Assembly (NCBI GenBank): GCA_947463095.1
Contig: CANHRE010000026.1
Coordinates: 1-34,562 of the forward strand
Direction of reading: 5' to 3'
Source: Flavobacteriales bacterium
GTDB taxonomy: Bacteria; Bacteroidota; Bacteroidia; NS11-12g; UBA955
DNA: 34,562 nt
Below the pieces are notes generated by a model. It worked only from the letters and a program-made list of their open reading frames with translations, had not been told where the DNA came from and did not search any database. The stretch's first letter is position 1. Each line of letters starts with the position of its first letter. Both the position numbers and the translations under genes were made by a program. Positions 9,222 through 16,806 of this stretch are shown here, in pieces.

Positions 9222-9249
9222 CCCCGCCGCTCGCTTTGCTCGGGCGGGG
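9222..9249. repeat. GC-rich inverted repeat CCCCGCC/GGCGGGG
   Basis: Arms at 9222-9228 and 9243-9249, followed by CAGGCGGCTCAACATGACAG. The flanking phrase resembles the GGCAGGATGACAG kernel found at 17747 and 21701. Same general design as the hairpin at 9004-9029. Confidence 0.55.
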
Positions 9250-9416
9250 CAGGCGGCTCAACATGACAGACTTTATATGCTCACCACAACGCATTACTCA
9301 TTCCAAACCAGCCCACCAACCATATCCAAACAACGCAGCAAAAAGACCGGCCTCAAATGATGGGAGTCGTTAAACGCAGCAAGAAGCCGCTAAATGCAAA
9401 GGAAGCTGCTCCCCCA

Positions 9417-9451
9417 CCCCCACGGTGTCTTGCTGCGCAATCCAGTGGGGG
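9417..9451. repeat. Inverted repeat CCCCCAC/GTGGGGG
   Basis: Perfect 7-bp arms at 9417-9423 and 9445-9451 around a 21-nt loop, followed by GCAGGCGGGAA. This is the third GC-rich palindrome of this island with a C-run/G-run design. Confidence 0.5.
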
Positions 9452-9520
9452 CAGGCGGGAACCAGCACTTACCACATACCACTTATCCCTTACCACTATC
9501 CAAGCAGCCTTGATTTTTTG

Positions 9521-9548
9521 CTTACTTTTTCATCAAGGAAAAAGTAAG
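9521..9548. repeat. 11-bp perfect palindrome CTTACTTTTTC/GAAAAAGTAAG
   Basis: Arms at 9521-9531 and 9538-9548 enclose the 6-nt loop ATCAAG. The left side is preceded by GATTTTTTG. The length and perfection of the arms exclude chance in practice. Similar AAAAAGTAA palindromes are spread through intergenic DNA in many bacterial genomes (my recollection, unchecked). It could also act as a bidirectional transcription barrier. Confidence 0.7.
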
Positions 9549-9696
9549 AGCATAGAATAGAATACGGTTGATTCAGCGAGGGGGGTAAAAATCAAAATCA
9601 TCAAAAACAGAAAGCAAAACCCTTGATAATCAGCACACTAAATATTCAATAAAAAGGGATTTGGACAGCAGTTTTATTTAATACGAACATGCGTTG

Positions 9697-10239
9697 TTAA
9701 ACCTGATGCTTCTTGGCTTGAATAATCGCCCATTCATCCCTCCTCATTGCATAAATCAATTCATCTTCCAACTCGCCGCTCTTGATCAGCGTTTGCCTGA
9801 ACCTCGCCTCCAGGGTGAACCCATTCTTTTCCAGCACGCGCTGTGAGGCGAGGTTGCTGCCGAAAGGACGCGCAAACACCCGGTCTATGTCGTAGGTGTC
9901 AAAGGCAAACGCCAAAGCCTGTGCGATGGCCTTGCTGATGATGCCCCTGCCACAATACGCCTCGCCCAACCAGTAGCCCAGCTCGGCATTCCTGCGCTGA
10001 ATGTCGCCCTGCGGGTGGATGCCAATGCCCCCGACCGCCTGTCCGTCCACCTCTATGGCGAAGATGTGAATCGGTTCATCCTTGGTAGCGAATTCAATAA
10101 AGGCCCTGCCGTCCTCTTCCGTATAAGGGAAAGGGAATTGGTCGGTCATATATCTTGCGATATGCCAATTGTTGGCATGGAGTACAAGGCCGCGCAGGTC
10201 GGACACCTGCCAGGGACGAAGAATGAAGGATTGAGGCAT
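9697..10239 (-). CDS. GNAT N-acetyltransferase, RimJ/RimL-like
   Basis: A 180-aa protein with the N-terminal LRPWQVSDLRGLV strand-helix, then VGGIGIH (beta strand 4 of the GNAT fold), the acetyl-CoA loop GYWLGEAYCGRGIISKAIAQ (about residues 88-107) and SNLASQRVLEKNGF, typical of the RimJ/RimL group that acetylates ribosomal proteins or small amines. The substrate cannot be told from sequence. It is the last gene of the minus-strand accessory block, 66 bp downstream of hepT. Confidence 0.88.
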   Translation of the reverse strand: MPQSFILRPWQVSDLRGLVLHANNWHIARYMTDQFPFPYTEEDGRAFIEFATKDEPIHIFAIEVDGQAVGGIGIHPQGDIQRRNAELGYWLGEAYCGRGIISKAIAQALAFAFDTYDIDRVFARPFGSNLASQRVLEKNGFTLEARFRQTLIKSGELEDELIYAMRRDEWAIIQAKKHQV

Positions 10240-10305
10240 GACACAAGCGTTGAAATGAAAACCTTACCACTTTGAATGATGAACCATGTTGCAATAAGTA
10301 AAGCC

Positions 10306-10664
10306 TTAGCTTCTTTTTTGTTTTTCTGTTGCTAAAACTAATGATACATCCAGGCAATTCATTGGGAGATGATGCATGGCTATTTCCCAAATAATTTCGT
10401 AGTCTTTTCCGAAATACTCGTGGCTAATGCGATTTCGTAAACGGTACATCTCATCCCATGGGATGTTTGGGTAGGAATCCTTTAATGAACGTGGTGTGTT
10501 TTTCGCGGCTTCTCCGATAATCTCAAAATTCCTGATTACCGCATCTACGGTTTTGTAGTCCATTCGAAATTGCTGGAAATCGAGCCCCTGAATGTACTCC
10601 TGAACTCTTTTCATGGAAAGATATCCTCGAGGTATAATACCGGGTCTCGATCAGAAGGTTTCAA
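10306..10664 (-). pseudogene. hepT: HepT-like (DUF86) toxin, frameshifted near the N-terminus
   Basis: HepT toxins are HEPN-fold RNases paired with MNT nucleotidyltransferases. The frame from 10614 encodes 102 aa with DAVIRNFEIIGEAAKN and the active-site RX4HXY motif (R60, H65, Y67 in RNRISHEY), but it lacks the usual first 15 or so residues. Those residues are present upstream in another frame: 10664 to about 10617 reads KPSDRDPVLYLEDIF, a normal HepT N-terminus, and then runs into a stop. A net loss of 1 or 4 bases near 10615-10619 would rejoin LYLEDIF to MKRVQEY. The intact gene would start with TTG at 10664, overlapping the TGA of the partner gene. It is now either inactive or an N-terminally shortened protein. 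A sequencing error is possible. Confidence 0.75.
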
Positions 10665-10951
10665 ATGAATCGGATTTGATGTAGAATTTTATGTTTTATC
10701 CGATCCTTCAGGGCATTGGGTGTTACCAAATCAACGCGCAGGCCAAGTACCTCTTCGAGATATCGTTCCAAAGTAAAAAATTCCCATCCAATGGGCCTTG
10801 AAAATTCTACATACAGGTCAACGTCGCTTTTTTCATGTTGCTTCCCGGTGGCATACGAGCCGAAATACCCTCTAGATTGAACATGAAATCTGTTTATGAG
10901 CATGGGTTTAACTGCATGTAGCCTCTTTTCGATGTCAGCAGTTGTCAGCAT
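10661..10951 (-). CDS. mntA: MNT-type nucleotidyltransferase antitoxin (MntA-like)
   Basis: A 96-aa minimal nucleotidyltransferase. It has G31-S32 in FGSYATG, the metal-binding pair D43 and D45 in SDVDLYVEF, and a third acidic residue D74 in LRVDLVT, so all catalytic positions are present. In characterised MNT/HepT pairs this protein neutralises HepT by adding AMP groups to the tyrosine next to its active site (family knowledge). The stop overlaps the presumed TTG start of hepT, a sign of translational coupling. It is the first gene of the pair on the minus strand. Confidence 0.88.
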   Translation of the reverse strand: MLTTADIEKRLHAVKPMLINRFHVQSRGYFGSYATGKQHEKSDVDLYVEFSRPIGWEFFTLERYLEEVLGLRVDLVTPNALKDRIKHKILHQIRFI

Positions 10952-11069
10952 AGGTGCAAGATAGAAAAAAAACAGGAGGGTGTATTGAGTGTACAGGGTA
11001 GAAAAGTTAGCGCTACACGGAGAAGGTCCGAATAGTTCAATTCGTGTAAAATCTTAAACCTGCGAGGTA

Positions 11070-11396
11070 CTACAAACTTTTTAAAGCCATCTGCACCGCC
11101 TTTTCCAGCACTTCGATGGCGGCATTGGCTGCGTTTTGGGCAATGGCTTTGTGAATGACCGCGATGGCGTGCAGTTCGGCTTCCAGGAGCAGCTTTTCGT
11201 TTTCCAGCCTGGACGTGAATTCCGCAGCACTCAGTTCCCCTGTAATTCTAAGCTCTGCCATCAGAGACAACCGCTCTTTTCGCCTTTCCAGAAATTGGTT
11301 TACCACGGGCTTTACCTCTTTCCAGTCCTCGGAAACGGAACCTTTGATGGCCGCAGCCATGTCCGCCATGATTTCGTTTATATCAAATTGTCCCAT
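11070..11396 (-). CDS. Unrecognised 108-aa helical protein
   Basis: I do not recognise this protein. It is cytoplasmic by composition (no signal peptide or membrane segment) and almost wholly alpha-helical. It is rich in Ala, Glu and Leu, with a charged middle (FLERRKERLSL) and an Ala-rich C-terminal helix (AIAQNAANAAIEVLEKAV). Heptad-like spacing suggests a coiled coil or helical bundle. It starts 1 bp after the stop of the lipoprotein gene upstream (TGA-T-ATG), so the two are co-transcribed and probably work together. No homology-based function can be given. Confidence 0.7.
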   Translation of the reverse strand: MGQFDINEIMADMAAAIKGSVSEDWKEVKPVVNQFLERRKERLSLMAELRITGELSAAEFTSRLENEKLLLEAELHAIAVIHKAIAQNAANAAIEVLEKAVQMALKSL

Positions 11397-11397
11397 A

Positions 11398-11886
11398 TCA
11401 ATTTCCTGCGTTATCGATTATTTTCTTGGCTTGTTCCGCCACCAGCATGGCATAGAAGAAATCCCGGAAGGTCATGGCGTTCAGTTTGATGATGCCCTTG
11501 GAAAGGGTATTGGCCGCACGGTGCTTTTCTTTCTCCTTGATCCAGGTTTCCAGCGTGATTTCATTGATCCTGATGGCGTTCTGATTCAATGGCTTGATCC
11601 TGTTCTTGTTCAAGATGGAGCGGAGTTCTGCTTCAATGTCTATGTAATCGCCTACATTAGACGTAAAACTCCTTCCGGCGCTGTCTGATTCCATCATGTG
11701 CAGATAGAACTTGTCTACCGTCTTGGCGAGGGAGGTAATTTCTTCCTGAAGAGCGGCATCATGCGAGGGCAATAACTGCACGCGGCAGGAGCTCATGGGC
11801 AGGATGCTCAGAAAGCACAGCGTGAAGAATAACACTGCCCTGAACCTCAGGCGGCGTGGCTGATCGGTATTTTCTGACGTGTACAA
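11398..11886 (-). CDS. Unrecognised lipoprotein, TTG start
   Basis: A 162-aa protein with a charged N-region (TDQPRRLRFR), a hydrophobic stretch (AVLFFTLCFLSILP) and a lipobox-like MSSC at residues 31-34, so it is probably a membrane-anchored lipoprotein. The mature part is helical and charged (ETWIKEKEKHRAANTLSK). The frame has no upstream ATG before a stop; the first codon that keeps the signal sequence is TTG at 11886. It is the upstream partner of the 108-aa helical protein gene, which begins 1 bp after its stop. Function unknown. Confidence 0.65.
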   Translation of the reverse strand: MYTSENTDQPRRLRFRAVLFFTLCFLSILPMSSCRVQLLPSHDAALQEEITSLAKTVDKFYLHMMESDSAGRSFTSNVGDYIDIEAELRSILNKNRIKPLNQNAIRINEITLETWIKEKEKHRAANTLSKGIIKLNAMTFRDFFYAMLVAEQAKKIIDNAGN

Positions 11887-12017
11887 TGTGATTATATCAT
11901 TAGCTATGCAGCAATTTAATTAATCCTTAAACATTGAACAAGCTCCTCATGCCTTGTTGCATCTTAAAGCCACATGAGTGCGGCATATCCTTTAATGAAT
12001 AGTCAGAACAATTTATT

Positions 12018-12569
12018 TCAACCTCCTGGCTGTCTCAATTCCCGAAACAATTCCTGGTACTTTTCCTTGAACAGTTCCTCTGCATCTATAGGGAAGGGAT
12101 AGCCGTCGGGGCCTACGTAAATCTGCACGGTGCTGTTGTCCTTCTGCTGTTTGCGCAGCTTTTCGTACTTCACCAGCCAGGCGTCGTAGTGCTTGATGAG
12201 CTTGGAAGCCTGTTCCAGCAGCTCGGGCGGCAGGTGGTTGCCGTTGGCCAGCAGGGTGTCGCGGAGGAGTTTGTTGGAATGATAGATTACTTCATCCTCA
12301 AACACCGCATCGTATTCCTGCAGCCGGGAATAGGTGTGTTCAAAGGCCATGCGCGAGCGGTTCAGGTGGATGTATACCTGCCCGAGCAGCTCGGTGACTT
12401 TTTTACGCCATTCGAAGTCGCTGCTTTGTATCTGCGCCAGCCGTTCAAATTCGCGCTTCACCTCCGCTGTGCCGCGTTCGGTCTTCTTGTGGAAATAATA
12501 CGCAATGCCGCTCGTGAGCACCGTAGTGACGATAGAACTGCCGAGGATGGTTTGGATGAGGGTATCCAT
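12018..12569 (-). CDS. Unrecognised membrane-anchored helical protein
   Basis: A 183-aa protein with one N-terminal membrane segment (LIQTILGSSIVTTVLTSGIAYYF, residues about 4-26), then HKKTERG and a long helical cytoplasmic region (EVKREFERLAQIQSS, EWRKKVTELLGQVYIHLNRS). The tail is acidic and aromatic (GPDGYPFPIDAEELFKEKY). The frame is open to 12704, but those residues overlap the nuclease gene and have no family look, so I start at Met 12569. It lies 67 bp downstream of the nuclease on the same strand. No function is recognised; a membrane scaffold or stress protein are equally possible. Confidence 0.65.
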   Translation of the reverse strand: MDTLIQTILGSSIVTTVLTSGIAYYFHKKTERGTAEVKREFERLAQIQSSDFEWRKKVTELLGQVYIHLNRSRMAFEHTYSRLQEYDAVFEDEVIYHSNKLLRDTLLANGNHLPPELLEQASKLIKHYDAWLVKYEKLRKQQKDNSTVQIYVGPDGYPFPIDAEELFKEKYQELFRELRQPGG

Positions 12570-12636
12570 AAGTGGGCGTTTTATGTAAAAATCAATAAAA
12601 AAACAGTAAAACAAAGAAGATAAATCAAGCAACCTC

Positions 12637-13773
12637 TTACTCCCCAGCCAGCTTACCCACTTGCCGGGAGCCGGCGCTGATGACTTCCCAATATAAAATA
12701 CCACGTTCAGCGGGTGCAGGCATTGCTGCTACCGCAGGGCCTCGATACAGGCAACGCCCGTCGGGACTGTACAGGCTGAGTATGGCTCCGGAAGGCAGAT
12801 TGCGCACGAAGATGCTCGCTCCGCTGCGCCAGATTTGGGTTGTCGGAGGGTTGGGGTCGGCCTCCAGACTGGTGGGCTTCGCCTGACGGCGCAAATCAAA
12901 GCGGGCATACACAGGGTAGTGGTCGCTGGTATTGGTGCCGTAACCGCTGATGTAGTTCTGCAGGTAGAACACCTTCGCAGAGCCGTATACATAGCAGGGT
13001 TTCATCCGCCGGTTCACCAACATATGGTCAATCATGTTGCTGTACGACACGGTGCTGCGCTGTCCGCTGAGGGTTAGTTCCCGGCTGGGCCATAGGTAGC
13101 GCGCAGTGTCGGCCAGTATTTTGCTGAAGGGTGTGGCGAGGTTGTTGTAAATGCTCAGGTCCAGGTCGTCGTTCCAGTCGCCAAGCACCATCACCTTATG
13201 CCCGGCGTGTTCGGTGTCGAGCAGGTCTTTCAGGGCTTCGGAAGAACGCTTGCGCAGGTCATAGGCATCGGCTTTTTCGGTATTGGTGCCGGTATTGGCC
13301 TTCATGTGCAAAACCACCACCCAAAGTGTGTCAGGGGCGCTTCCCTTGATGGACAGCATCACTTCCAGAGGCAGCCTTCCGCTGGCAAACTCGCGTTCAT
13401 ACACAGGCAGCAGGCTGCGCACGCGCAGCAGTTCGAACATGTTTCTGCGGAACAGCAGGGCGGTTTTCTGCACCTGTACGTAGTTGGTGATTACTCCGGC
13501 ATAGTCAGGCAAATTGTTCAACAGTGCTTTCCAGGCGTTGGAGTCGGAAACCTCGCTAAGGGCCCATAGATCCATGCCGGCGCTTTGCAATACCTTGGTG
13601 ACATTTTGCTGTTGCAGGGCTTCGTTGCTGGGGCCGTAGCCCGTGTTCCCGTACCACTCGATGTTCCAGCAGGCAGCCTCCAGCAGGGTATCGCTGCCGA
13701 GGTTGGGGATGTTCTGGCTGAACAGGCTCAGCGGACTGCATAACAGCAGCCATACGAATCGGGGGAAGCGCAT
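12637..13773 (-). CDS. Secreted endonuclease/exonuclease/phosphatase-family protein with C-terminal type A-like sorting tail
   Basis: A 378-aa exported protein: signal peptide MRFPRFVWLLLCSPLSLFSQ, then the EEP (DNase I-like) fold. Visible motifs are ACWNIEWYG (first strand and Asn ligand), LWALSEV with the metal-binding Glu, VVLHMKANTG, VLGDWNDDL (catalytic Asp/Asn) and TSDHYPVYARF (SDH catalytic His). From about residue 315 the tail ASIFVRNLPSGAILSLYSPD...GRCLYRG...YWEVIS..GKLAGE looks like a divergent type A type IX secretion signal. Its likely role is an extracellular nuclease or phosphodiesterase, substrate unknown. A -7 box GATTTTTG (13778-13785) sits 4 bp before the ATG, implying an almost leaderless mRNA. 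Confidence 0.88.
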   Translation of the reverse strand: MRFPRFVWLLLCSPLSLFSQNIPNLGSDTLLEAACWNIEWYGNTGYGPSNEALQQQNVTKVLQSAGMDLWALSEVSDSNAWKALLNNLPDYAGVITNYVQVQKTALLFRRNMFELLRVRSLLPVYEREFASGRLPLEVMLSIKGSAPDTLWVVVLHMKANTGTNTEKADAYDLRKRSSEALKDLLDTEHAGHKVMVLGDWNDDLDLSIYNNLATPFSKILADTARYLWPSRELTLSGQRSTVSYSNMIDHMLVNRRMKPCYVYGSAKVFYLQNYISGYGTNTSDHYPVYARFDLRRQAKPTSLEADPNPPTTQIWRSGASIFVRNLPSGAILSLYSPDGRCLYRGPAVAAMPAPAERGILYWEVISAGSRQVGKLAGE

Positions 13774-13777
13774 CTTG

Positions 13778-13785
13778 CAAAAATC
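13778..13785 (-). promoter_or_regulatory. -7 box of the EEP nuclease gene
   Basis: GATTTTTG on the minus strand, followed by CAAG and the ATG. It matches TAnnTTTG in five of six fixed positions. No clear -33 TTTG is present at the expected distance. Confidence 0.5.
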
Positions 13786-13786
13786 G

Positions 13787-13817
13787 TTTAAAATACCGTT
13801 CGCATAGGCTTACTTTG
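13787..13817 (+). promoter_or_regulatory. Promoter of the short CHU_C protein gene
   Basis: TTTA (13787-13790), a 19-bp spacer, then TTACTTTG (13810-13817). This is a near match to -33 TTTG and -7 TAnnTTTG with exact spacing. The ATG follows 8 bp later, so the leader is only a few nucleotides. Confidence 0.6.
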
Positions 13818-13825
13818 TATGTGAA

Positions 13826-14842
13826 ATGAAACGGCTGCTTCTTTTGTTGCTTACGGGTTTCCTCTTCGGGTCGGCTTCTGCTCAGGTTACCAAGCTTACC
13901 ATCTGTAAGGGTATGTCCATTAATTATTTCAGCATCATCACCTCAGGTAATGCGGTGGCCTGGAACTGGACCTTCCCCGGCGGAACCCCGGGTTCTTCCA
14001 CGCAGCAGAATCCCACAAACATCACCTATCCCACAGCCGGAACTTACCGCACCGTGGTGGTAACCAAATTCAATACCGGCAAGGACACCACACAATATAT
14101 TGATGTGGAAGTGATTGATGGCGACATCAAGAGCATCCCCATCGGGCGCGACACCACGGTGTGCGGCAGCGTGAACCTGTTGCTGGATGCAGGCAATCCC
14201 GGCGCCACCTATTACTGGAATCCCGGTGGCAAGGGCAACCGCACCAGGCTCATCACCTCAACCGGAAAAATCGGGGTGAGCGTGGTTACCTATGCCGGGC
14301 AGTTTCAGTGCGACAGCCAATACCGTGAAATCACCATCAGGCAATCGGCGCCGCCGGTGGTTGACCTGGGGGCCGACCGCTTCGTATGCAACAGCAATCC
14401 CATCACCCTCGATGCGGGTCCCGATGGCGCTACCTACGCCTGGAACCCGGGAGGCGAAACCTCACGAACCATACAGGTGGCGTCCAGCGGCATCTTCAGT
14501 GTAACCGTTACCAATGCCGATGGATGTAAGACCTTCGACCAGGTGGAGGTGAAGGACAGCTGCCCCATGTACCTTTGGATGCCCGACGCGTTTTCTCCCA
14601 ACTCGGATAACCTGAACGATGTGTTCCTGTGGCGTGGTAACATGAAGTTTCGCACGTATGAATTCGCCATCTACAACCGCTGGGGTATGAAGCTTTTTGA
14701 AACCAACGACCAGTTGCTGGGTTGGGACGGACAGGCCTCCGGCAAAAGGGTTCAGGACGGCGTGTATGTGTACCGCCTCTCCGGGGTGGATACCAAGGGT
14801 AAGCGTCATTCCTGGAAGGGAACCTTCACGCTGACGTATTAA
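13826..14842 (+). CDS. Secreted PKD-domain protein with T9SS type B sorting domain
   Basis: A 338-aa exported protein. A signal peptide (MKRLLLLLLTGFLFGSASA) is followed by a PKD domain (AWNWTFPGGTPGSSTQQNP...YPTAGTYRTVVV, about residues 45-95). Two Ig-like repeats share the phrase LxLDAGxPGATYxWNPGG and begin IGRDTTVC and LGADRFVC. The C-terminal region has PDAFSPNSDNLNDVF, FAIYNRWGMKLFET and GWDGQASG, the CHU_C/type B signal for type IX secretion. It is a short relative of the 1507-aa protein at 2150-6673 and probably also a surface or matrix protein. It diverges from the nuclease gene with 52 bp between starts. Confidence 0.92.
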   Translation: MKRLLLLLLTGFLFGSASAQVTKLTICKGMSINYFSIITSGNAVAWNWTFPGGTPGSSTQQNPTNITYPTAGTYRTVVVTKFNTGKDTTQYIDVEVIDGDIKSIPIGRDTTVCGSVNLLLDAGNPGATYYWNPGGKGNRTRLITSTGKIGVSVVTYAGQFQCDSQYREITIRQSAPPVVDLGADRFVCNSNPITLDAGPDGATYAWNPGGETSRTIQVASSGIFSVTVTNADGCKTFDQVEVKDSCPMYLWMPDAFSPNSDNLNDVFLWRGNMKFRTYEFAIYNRWGMKLFETNDQLLGWDGQASGKRVQDGVYVYRLSGVDTKGKRHSWKGTFTLTY

Positions 14843-14912
14843 TTCATAATCAAGGGCATGCTGCAGATACATTCTGTTCACGCAGCCGCAGGGTAACCTG
14901 AAATGCTGCCTG

Positions 14913-14930
14913 CCCCTCCGCATGCAGGGG
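14913..14930. repeat. Hairpin CCCCT/AGGGG between convergent genes
   Basis: 5-bp arms at 14913-14917 and 14926-14930 around an 8-nt loop, in the 114-bp gap between two convergent genes. The T-run expected of an intrinsic terminator is absent, so a terminator role is uncertain. Confidence 0.35.
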
Positions 14931-14956
14931 TCGAACCGCGACCGTAAAAGTGCCGT

Positions 14957-15397
14957 TCAGCGTTTGTTGCGCGCCAGCCGGCGCAGCACATCGTTTGCGA
15001 TGAACAACAGCCCAAACAGCATGATGGAGCTGAAGGGGATGTCGTAGCCCAGCGTGCGCAGGATTTCGGCACCCAACGCAGCGGCGATGGCCACAAAACT
15101 GATCATGCCGAAGATTTTTTCCGTCTTGCTTTCTGTTCCATTGCTTTGCGGCTGCTGCCGGAACGGCGCGTCTAAGGCCTGGTCTTCGCTGATGGCGGGT
15201 GCTTCATTGCGCAACACCGTGATGCCGAGGTAGTCGTGCAGCAGCACGGGCAACATGAGCAGCAGCGCCGGGATGAGGAAGGCGTTGGGGATGTAGATGT
15301 TGAAAAAGCGGTTGAGTCCCAGGATGCCGAGGAATGCAGTAACGCCTGCAATGTGCAGGGCTTCGCCCGTTTTTCTTCGGAAGGGAATCAAGCTCAT
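14957..15397 (-). CDS. Small integral membrane protein, function unknown
   Basis: A 146-aa protein with about four predicted membrane segments: [56 protein letters not shown] and [18 protein letters not shown] polar middle loop ([22 protein letters not shown]) separates the two halves. The end is basic (LRRLARNKR), which places the C-terminus inside the cell. The ATG overlaps the glyA stop by 4 bp (ATGA), so translation is coupled to glyA. I do not recognise a family. Confidence 0.75.
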   Translation of the reverse strand: MSLIPFRRKTGEALHIAGVTAFLGILGLNRFFNIYIPNAFLIPALLLMLPVLLHDYLGITVLRNEAPAISEDQALDAPFRQQPQSNGTESKTEKIFGMISFVAIAAALGAEILRTLGYDIPFSSIMLFGLLFIANDVLRRLARNKR

Positions 15398-16671
15398 GCG
15401 TAGAGCGGGAAGCCCGACATCAGCTGATGTACCTTCTTCTGAACTCCGGCCAGTGCCGACTCATTGCTGTGGTGGGTGAGGGCTTCGTCAATCAGGGTAG
15501 CAATTTGTCCCATCTCAGTTTCCTTCAGGCCACGGCTGGTTATGGCAGGGGTGCCGAGGCGCATGCCGGAGGTTACGAAGGGCGAACGGGTTTCAAAGGG
15601 TACCGTGTTTTTGTTGATGGTGATGCCGCACTTCACCAGGGTATTTTCGGCCAGCTTGCCGGTGATGTCATCACCTTTGGGGCGCAGGTCTATCAGCATC
15701 AGGTGGTTGTCGGTGCCGCCGCTGATTACCTTGTAGCCGAGGTCCACCATGGCTTTGGCAAGGGCCTGTGCATTGGCCATCACCTGAGTTCCATAGATGC
15801 GAAAGTCTTCGGTGAGGGCTTCGCCGAAGGCAACAGCTTTGGCGGCAATCACATGTTCCAGCGGTCCGCCCTGGGTGCCGGGGAATACGGCTCCGTCCAG
15901 GATGGCACTCATCAATTTCGGTTCACCTTTAGGCGTGGTTTCTCCCCAGGTATTGGCAAAGTCCTGCCCCATCATGATGATGCCACCACGCGGGCCGCGA
16001 AGGGTTTTATGCGTGGTGCTGGTTACAATATGGCAATGCGGCATAGGGTTGTTCAGCAGCCCTTTGGCGATGAGGCCGGCGGGGTGCGCAATGTCGGCCA
16101 GCAGCAGCGCTCCTACCTCGTCGGCGATGGCGCGCAGGCGGGCAAAGTCCCAGTCGCGGCTGTAGCTGCTCGCGCCGCAGATGAGCAGCCGGGGCCTCCA
16201 CTCGCGTGCCTTTTCGGCAACTTTATCGTAATCAATCAGCCCGGTATCGGGTTCTACGCCGTAGAAGGCAGGCTGATACAGTTTTCCAGAGAAGTTCACC
16301 GGCGAGCCGTGGGTGAGGTGACCGCCGTGGCTCAGGTCGAAGCCGAGGATGCGGTCGCCGGGTTTCAGCACGCCAAGCATCACGGCCGCATTGGCCTGCG
16401 CTCCGCTGTGTGGCTGTACGTTTGCCCAGGCAGCACCGAAGAGTTCCTTCAGGCGGTCAATGGCCAACTGTTCTACCTGATCTACCACCTCGCATCCACC
16501 GTAATAGCGTTTGCCGGGCAGGCCTTCTGCATACTTGTTGGTAAGCACACTGCCCATGGCCTCCATCACCTGTCGGGTGACAAAGTTTTCGGATGCAATC
16601 AGTTCAATGCCTTCCTGTTGGCGGTGTAGTTCCTGTTCGATCAGGCTGAAGAGAAGCGTGTCGCGCTGCAT
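15394..16671 (-). CDS. glyA: Serine hydroxymethyltransferase
   Basis: This cytoplasmic PLP enzyme converts serine and tetrahydrofolate to glycine and methylene-tetrahydrofolate, the main source of one-carbon units. The 425-aa product shows the whole family pattern: [20 protein letters not shown] near the N-terminus, [47 protein letters not shown] and the PLP-lysine site [15 protein letters not shown]. The frame is open to 16698, but Met 16671 is chosen because a full promoter ends 4 bp before it and the family begins there. A small membrane protein gene overlaps its 3' end. Confidence 0.97.
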   Translation of the reverse strand: MQRDTLLFSLIEQELHRQQEGIELIASENFVTRQVMEAMGSVLTNKYAEGLPGKRYYGGCEVVDQVEQLAIDRLKELFGAAWANVQPHSGAQANAAVMLGVLKPGDRILGFDLSHGGHLTHGSPVNFSGKLYQPAFYGVEPDTGLIDYDKVAEKAREWRPRLLICGASSYSRDWDFARLRAIADEVGALLLADIAHPAGLIAKGLLNNPMPHCHIVTSTTHKTLRGPRGGIIMMGQDFANTWGETTPKGEPKLMSAILDGAVFPGTQGGPLEHVIAAKAVAFGEALTEDFRIYGTQVMANAQALAKAMVDLGYKVISGGTDNHLMLIDLRPKGDDITGKLAENTLVKCGITINKNTVPFETRSPFVTSGMRLGTPAITSRGLKETEMGQIATLIDEALTHHSNESALAGVQKKVHQLMSGFPLYA

Positions 16672-16675
16672 GCCG

Positions 16676-16706
16676 CAAAGTAAACAAGCTGCTGCCAAAC
16701 CTCAAA
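16676..16706 (-). promoter_or_regulatory. Promoter of glyA
   Basis: Read on the minus strand: TTTG (16703-16706), exactly 19 bp, TTACTTTG (16676-16683), then CGGC and the glyA ATG. The start of transcription must fall at or within a few bases of the start codon, so the mRNA is leaderless or nearly so. This also decides the start codon. Confidence 0.7.
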
Positions 16707-16774
16707 CCCAACCAAGGGTCTATATTTCTGGACATTCCTTAGAAGTTGTACTGAGTGCCAACACCCTGTGGAGC

Positions 16775-16782
16775 TAATTTTG
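16775..16782 (+). promoter_or_regulatory. -7 box of the OmpA-family lipoprotein gene
   Basis: TAATTTTG is an exact match to TAnnTTTG, 24 bp before the ATG at 16807. No TTTG is found 19-21 bp upstream, so the -33 part is weak. Confidence 0.55.
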
Positions 16783-16806
16783 CAAACGGCTGTTAAACCT
16801 GAGCAC

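Larger units (their letters stand above)
8944..9696. other. Non-coding island of about 750 bp with five hairpins
   Basis: No frame in this stretch looks like protein: the open frames are rich in Pro, Arg and Ser and match nothing. It holds at least five perfect inverted repeats, listed separately, plus a run of imperfect short repeats of the type ACTTACC/ACTTATC around 9467-9500. The last 140 bp are AT-rich and without structure I can see. It separates the E1 gene from an accessory gene block and looks like a site where dispersed intergenic repeats accumulate. Confidence 0.6.

Noticed and set aside
9465-9500. CRISPR-like short repeats
   Set aside because: The ACTTACC/ACTTATC units are 7-8 bp, imperfect and without spacers; no cas genes are in the window.
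10600-10630. Programmed ribosomal frameshift in hepT
   Set aside because: There is no slippery heptamer or downstream structure, and HepT families are not known to use recoding. A plain indel or read error is simpler.
14880-14950. tRNA-like stretch with GGTTCGACC on the minus strand
   Set aside because: The T-loop-like word is there, but no 5-bp T stem, anticodon stem or acceptor stem can be formed around it.
15427-16629. 400-codon open frame on the plus strand
   Set aside because: Antisense shadow of glyA. No recognisable protein motif.
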